Part shown: piece after piece, positions 7,541 to 11,532 of the stretch
How the letters are laid out: the number at the start of each line of letters is the position of its first letter
How positions within the stretch are numbered: the stretch's first letter is position 1
Origin: Saccoglossus kowalevskii
Lineage: Eukaryota; Hemichordata; Enteropneusta; Harrimaniidae
Reading direction: 5' to 3'
Length of the DNA stretch: 11,532 nucleotides
Assembly: GCF_000003605.2 (NCBI RefSeq)
Contig: NW_003149274.1
Span: forward strand, 109,212 to 120,743
Notes under the pieces: generated by a model
The model's database searches: none
The model's input: only the letters and a program-made list of their open reading frames with translations
What the model was told of the DNA's origin: nothing
Translations under genes and position numbers: made by a program

Positions 7541-9485
7541 TATCGGTTGATCTCATTCATATGTATATTGTGTGCACTAATGCATTACACATAACTCGCA
7601 ATTTGGAAAGAGTTGCAAACAGTTTCAACGAACATTAGCTTGTGTGCGTGTATTGCGGATGCGACTTGTTGAACCAGACGGAAATATATGAATGTAATTA
7701 TATTATTGTACAAGAATTGCTATTAGTGTGTATATTACAGTGACTTATAAACAGCATGTCGATTTAAAAACAAACAGAAAACAACAAGCGTATATCAATT
7801 TCAAGATTTATGTTAATAAATAAATATATCCAAAAACATATATTAACAAGTCATCTCGAATTTGGGGTGTTGTCAACATCGTGTGGTGATTTAGATATTC
7901 CTGGTCTTCAAAGCGGCATCCAAAAGTACAGTGCAAATTTTACATCGAAATTATCATCTAACTGTAAGGCCGTCGCGGATTGGCTGCTGAGCTAGAATGA
8001 CAATTTTTGGTTTCAAATACCTCTGGAAAGTGTTCTACGTTCTTCGTGTAATTAGGTGTTCGTATTTTACACAGATTTTTCCCCACAAAAACGACGAATT
8101 CGGCTGAATTTTGTTATCGGTTGGCCTAATAGTATCCCCAAAAGAATCGTATTTCTGTGAAAGATTGGTATTTTTCTCCTGATTTGTAGGAATCTGAAAA
8201 ACGCGGTACACAACTCGTCTCTTATTTAGTGTTATGTGGCATTCAAGATAGCGGCCCCATATAGTAAATATCGTATTTATTTTATTATCATTTATGCACC
8301 AAATGACTGTGACTCTACCCTTCAACATCTGTATTGACAATGTTGTTTTATTATCCCTATTTGAATTTTCAAAATTTTGCATTTCGATATCCACATTCGC
8401 TGCATTCTTGCCAAAATAGTTATCATATTTCTGATTTTGGTAGGTATATGAAACTACGGGCGATCGTCGGATATCATTTCATTTGCGCGCAAACACACAA
8501 ACAGCCGCAACATTAGGACCACTCACATCTAAATAAAACGCAATAACACGCAATTATCCTCGTTAAATGAACAATTTAATCCACATTTACTTGCTAAACA
8601 CACAGGTACACTAAATTACCTTGATGAAATCAATAAAATCACTAAACATCCTTATTTAATTTCCAATGCTCGCCACGTACACGTGTCTACGGACCGACCA
8701 ATAGATATACTGTGCTCAATGATTATCTCTCGGTTACATGTACTCACATAGTACATAACTCGTCGCAAGTGATGCCAGACACATTGATGAGAAGGAAATG
8801 TTATCGTAGTTCGGCCTATTCGCAAATTAGACGTGATCCAATGAGAAAACACCAATAAATCTAGACGTGGGAGCAGCTATTTTTAGGTTTAGTTTGACGT
8901 GATATCACAGCTGGAAATGTTAATATGGACTTAAAAGTGGCCGGCTACTGCGCGAATCTAATTGCATGACAGGACTATCAAGAACAGTAATATTTTATAT
9001 TTCCATACTTTGTAATGCAACCATCGGTAATCTGATTGGTCCATGAAAATAGAATGAATATTCATATAATTTGAATATTTGTATAGTTCATTTGTCAGTT
9101 AAGACCTTTACTTGATATACTTACATTACGTCATCTCATTTTGTACAAACCATGTCTCGTGCAGATTTTTTAAGAATTGTGAAAATTCGAATTGACTACA
9201 CAAATAGAAATTAATCATTTCTTTCTTTTTTTCTTCAAATAATTCAAGTATTTTAAATTTCGTTCATTGAAATTGAATAGATGCATCCCTGTAACCGTAA
9301 GTATGGCTCCAAGCATAACTATATTTCTTTTTCGCAATATGATAAACTAACGGTTATCGGTGTTCATCAATGGCGACCAATTATGCAAATGGTTCAAGAC
9401 AACGTCTTAAATACGCGCTCACATCGAACATATCGGATAAACAGTGACCAATTTGTGACCTTACAATTTCAGATTCATTAAACTC
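7541..9485. other. No supported gene; CCAAT motifs and an ATGAATATTCAT palindrome
   Basis: The longest open frame (minus, 8035-8394, 119 codons) has no domain, signal or repeat that I recognise, and similar lengths occur by chance here. CCAAT boxes occur at 8698, 8837 and (as ATTGG) 9035. ATGAATATTCAT at 9054-9065 is a perfect 12-bp palindrome of the kind bound by POU dimers. A strong donor-like GTAAGTAT sits at 9297-9304 in a 66-codon frame with no recognised acceptor or partner exon. Confidence 0.3.
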
Positions 9486-9535
9486 GTGTAGTAATTGTCA
9501 ATATTTTGTACCTCGTCAACTGACAATCACTACAC
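9486..9535. repeat. 15-bp inverted repeat (hairpin), one mismatch
   Basis: GTGTAGTAATTGTCA (9486-9500) pairs with TGACAATCACTACAC (9521-9535) across a 20-base loop. The only mismatch is A9493 against C9528. In RNA from the minus strand this becomes a U-G wobble, so that strand gives a fully paired 15-bp stem. Confidence 0.75.
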
Positions 9536-11532
9536 TAAACACATTTGATATTGTAGGGCCACTAATGAAATATCCTCTATGTATCTACACTGCAGGGGGT
9601 CGTGCTCGTTACCGTGTTCGTAGCTGCTTATTTCTACAGTACTGCAGTAAATCTGTCTAATGCTTCCCACTATTTGCATAATCACACAATGCCTGTGTTC
9701 GACTATTCAATAACAACTGCTCAATATCAAATAATTCGGTTTATATTCAGTTAGGCTATCTCACTGTGAAATTAATCTCGTACATATTTGAATAGAACTC
9801 CAGCAGTCGTGAAATATGCTTGGAATTCGACACTCAGAACCCGCGAATATGGCACATGCGCACAGCATTTGATATTTATTCGCGTGTGAAAATCGTGACG
9901 TTACAGCGCATGCGTAAATATACAATAATTGCGTTTCCAACGAATCACAAGGGTTTTTTTTCATGATCACTTTAATCAGATTCGCTAAACATAGTGATGA
10001 ATACACACCGTCATCGACACACTGGAATAACATTGTCGTAATAGATTTACTCCGCTGAGCATTCTCGAGTTCAGCTGTTATGTGATCAGAATGTAGATTT
10101 ACGATCAAGGTATGTTGTTCTAAATTGTATAATTAGTTTGGTGTTATAGAGAGAATTATTCGTAAATAGCGATTTCATTCATGATTTGCCCTTAATGGCG
10201 TATATTCCCAACACGCGTATGAGTGAAATATATTACCGTAGCTGCTTGAAATGTGAACACGATTTGTATGTATATTTCATTTCGCACGGACAGCGTCGAT
10301 TTGGTTTCACCGATGCCTTCGTTACAGGACACATTGCGATATCGCAAGCAAATATTAAAGAGTGTAAGTTGATGTTTGTAAGCTACGAACGTCAGATCTA
10401 TATTAAGACGTTAACACCGTGAACAATCTGGTTTACGCGTTCACAATGCGCGTACAAAAGCAATGAGACAGACGTTACCTGAAGTCATGGCTCGAGAAAC
10501 TAGCATTAGTATGTAAGCAGCTGCTCTGTATTGGCGAGTGGGTTCTCCAATAAAATATAAATGAAATATAAACCGGAATGAAATGAAGCAAAGTAATTGA
10601 ATTTTAATTATTCATAGATTTTTTAATTGAAGTATTTCGCGAATGGACTAACTCCCCCAGTATATAATCACGATATCACTCGAAGCTTTCTAGAAATACA
10701 TATGTATGCACTTAACGCAGTATGTTTGAATTCATGCACCGGTGATATCCGAAGGCTAGACTCTATATGAATTGCATGCAATCGTACTCGAAATTAAATT
10801 ATTGAATCTCAGTGAGTGGTTATGTTTTTTTTATTAAATCAGATGACGGTTTTGTGTATGTAACATATTGAATATTTCATACAGTGATAATATAATACTG
10901 TGATAAACGAGCCACGAATTCTGCACCAATTTTACTCATACATTGTGGGAAGTGGAATATACTACAGTTACTAGATTTGTTATATATTCATTTGCGCGCG
11001 GTAATGCAATATAATACACCATCAACAATGTGGACGATGAACAACACCGTGACATTGATAATTTTAATTTCATCCTTGATGAAAAATATTTCTAAAATAG
11101 TAATTCCTCAATGCTAGGAGAGCGGAAATGGACGCGACCTATTCTCTACACTCATGAAATTACGGTATTGTCTCCGAGAGTGACTAACCATACATTTAAC
11201 AATGCGAAGTTAATTCCGATTCCGTGTTCGCATTCAAAGTGGTACTGACTCTTCGATAACCCACTGTCATCTGTGATAATGATATAATGCAGTTTGACGT
11301 GATTTTTTCCACTTTTGCAAATCACTGAGTAGGCGTGACGGAATGAATGAAATCGCACTCAATAGAGTGAGTGTCACACTGTCTTACTGTGATTTACACA
11401 ATCGATCGTCTAAGACGACACATCGAATGACTTCAGTGTTCATTCGACCATTTTCTCACAAAGGTACCGACCATGAATTATACAATGTAATCGGTTACTG
11501 ATATTCATGACATAACGAAACGCATCCTAAGA
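9536..11532. other. No supported gene; several perfect palindromes
   Basis: The longest open frame (minus, 9761-10108, 115 codons) is unrecognised. Short symmetric sites are TACTGCAGTA (9639-9648), CGCGAATA/TATTCGCG (9842-9849, 9877-9884), TTGCGATATCGCAA (10334-10347), ATTGCATGCAAT (10771-10782), TCGTCT-A-AGACGA (11406-11418) and TCGAATGA/TCATTCGA (11423-11430, 11440-11447). Two weak NRF-1-like sites lie at 9851 and 9905. No RNA gene was seen. Confidence 0.3.

Noticed and set aside
8035-8394. Minus-strand open frame of 119 codons
   Set aside because: It is the longest frame in the window but has no recognisable domain, signal peptide, repeat or splice context. Frames of this size occur by chance over 11.5 kb.
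9281-9304. ATG followed by a strong GTAAGTAT donor
   Set aside because: Only five codons precede the donor and no acceptor or downstream exon could be tied to it.
9761-10108. Minus-strand open frame of 115 codons
   Set aside because: No family resemblance and no supporting context. It overlaps small inverted repeats and NRF-1-like sites.
10186-10422. Plus-strand frame of 78 codons with a GTAAGT donor-like site near 10365
   Set aside because: The translation is unrecognised and there is no convincing acceptor or neighbouring exon. The donor consensus alone is common.
1-11532. tRNA, snRNA, rRNA, CRISPR, prokaryotic operons or viral genes
   Set aside because: No B-box with matching stems, no snRNA 5' ends, no regularly spaced direct repeats of CRISPR type, and no reverse transcriptase, integrase or capsid motifs were seen.

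Overview
The window reads as A+T-rich, intron-scale nuclear DNA from an animal, most probably a marine invertebrate. The evidence is the lack of prokaryotic gene density, of ribosome-binding sites and of any long intact ORF, together with one decayed copy of a HECT-like protein family that I know mainly from invertebrate and fish genomes, and a scatter of short inverted-repeat elements. I cannot name the phylum with confidence. No intact protein-coding gene, tRNA, rRNA, CRISPR array or viral gene was found.

Layout. Positions 147-1340 (minus strand) hold a broken HECT-like E3 ligase relative whose reading frame jumps several times. Its C-terminus, ending in GVRVMDII and a stop, is still recognisable. 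It appears to lack a long central piece. Positions 1867-2025 hold a small TTAA-bounded inverted-repeat element resembling a piggyBac/Kolobok-type MITE, whose arms carry NRF-1-like CpG motifs. Positions 2026-3913 are mostly unexplained and contain two weak promoter-like patches and one weak first-exon candidate. A 14-bp perfect hairpin lies at 3921-3961 and a nested inverted-repeat block at 4272-4415. A 28-bp tandem repeat follows at 4870-4948 and a second 14-bp hairpin at 5586-5643.

Positions 5974-6430 are a diverged tandem repeat of about 125-135 bp in four copies. Each copy carries a motif like GTTGCCATGGAAAC, and one copy fits the RFX X-box consensus exactly. Positions 7230-7540 are very A+T-rich with AT palindromes. 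The remainder (7541-11532) has no supported gene. It contains a 15-bp hairpin at 9486-9535 and several perfect 12-14-bp palindromes.

No gene pathway can be reconstructed, because the only coding-derived sequence is a pseudogene. The region looks like intergenic or intronic DNA shaped by old repeats. The parts most worth a second look are the X-box-bearing tandem repeat, the TTAA-bounded element and the set of similar-sized hairpins. I did not find a convincing new biological system here.
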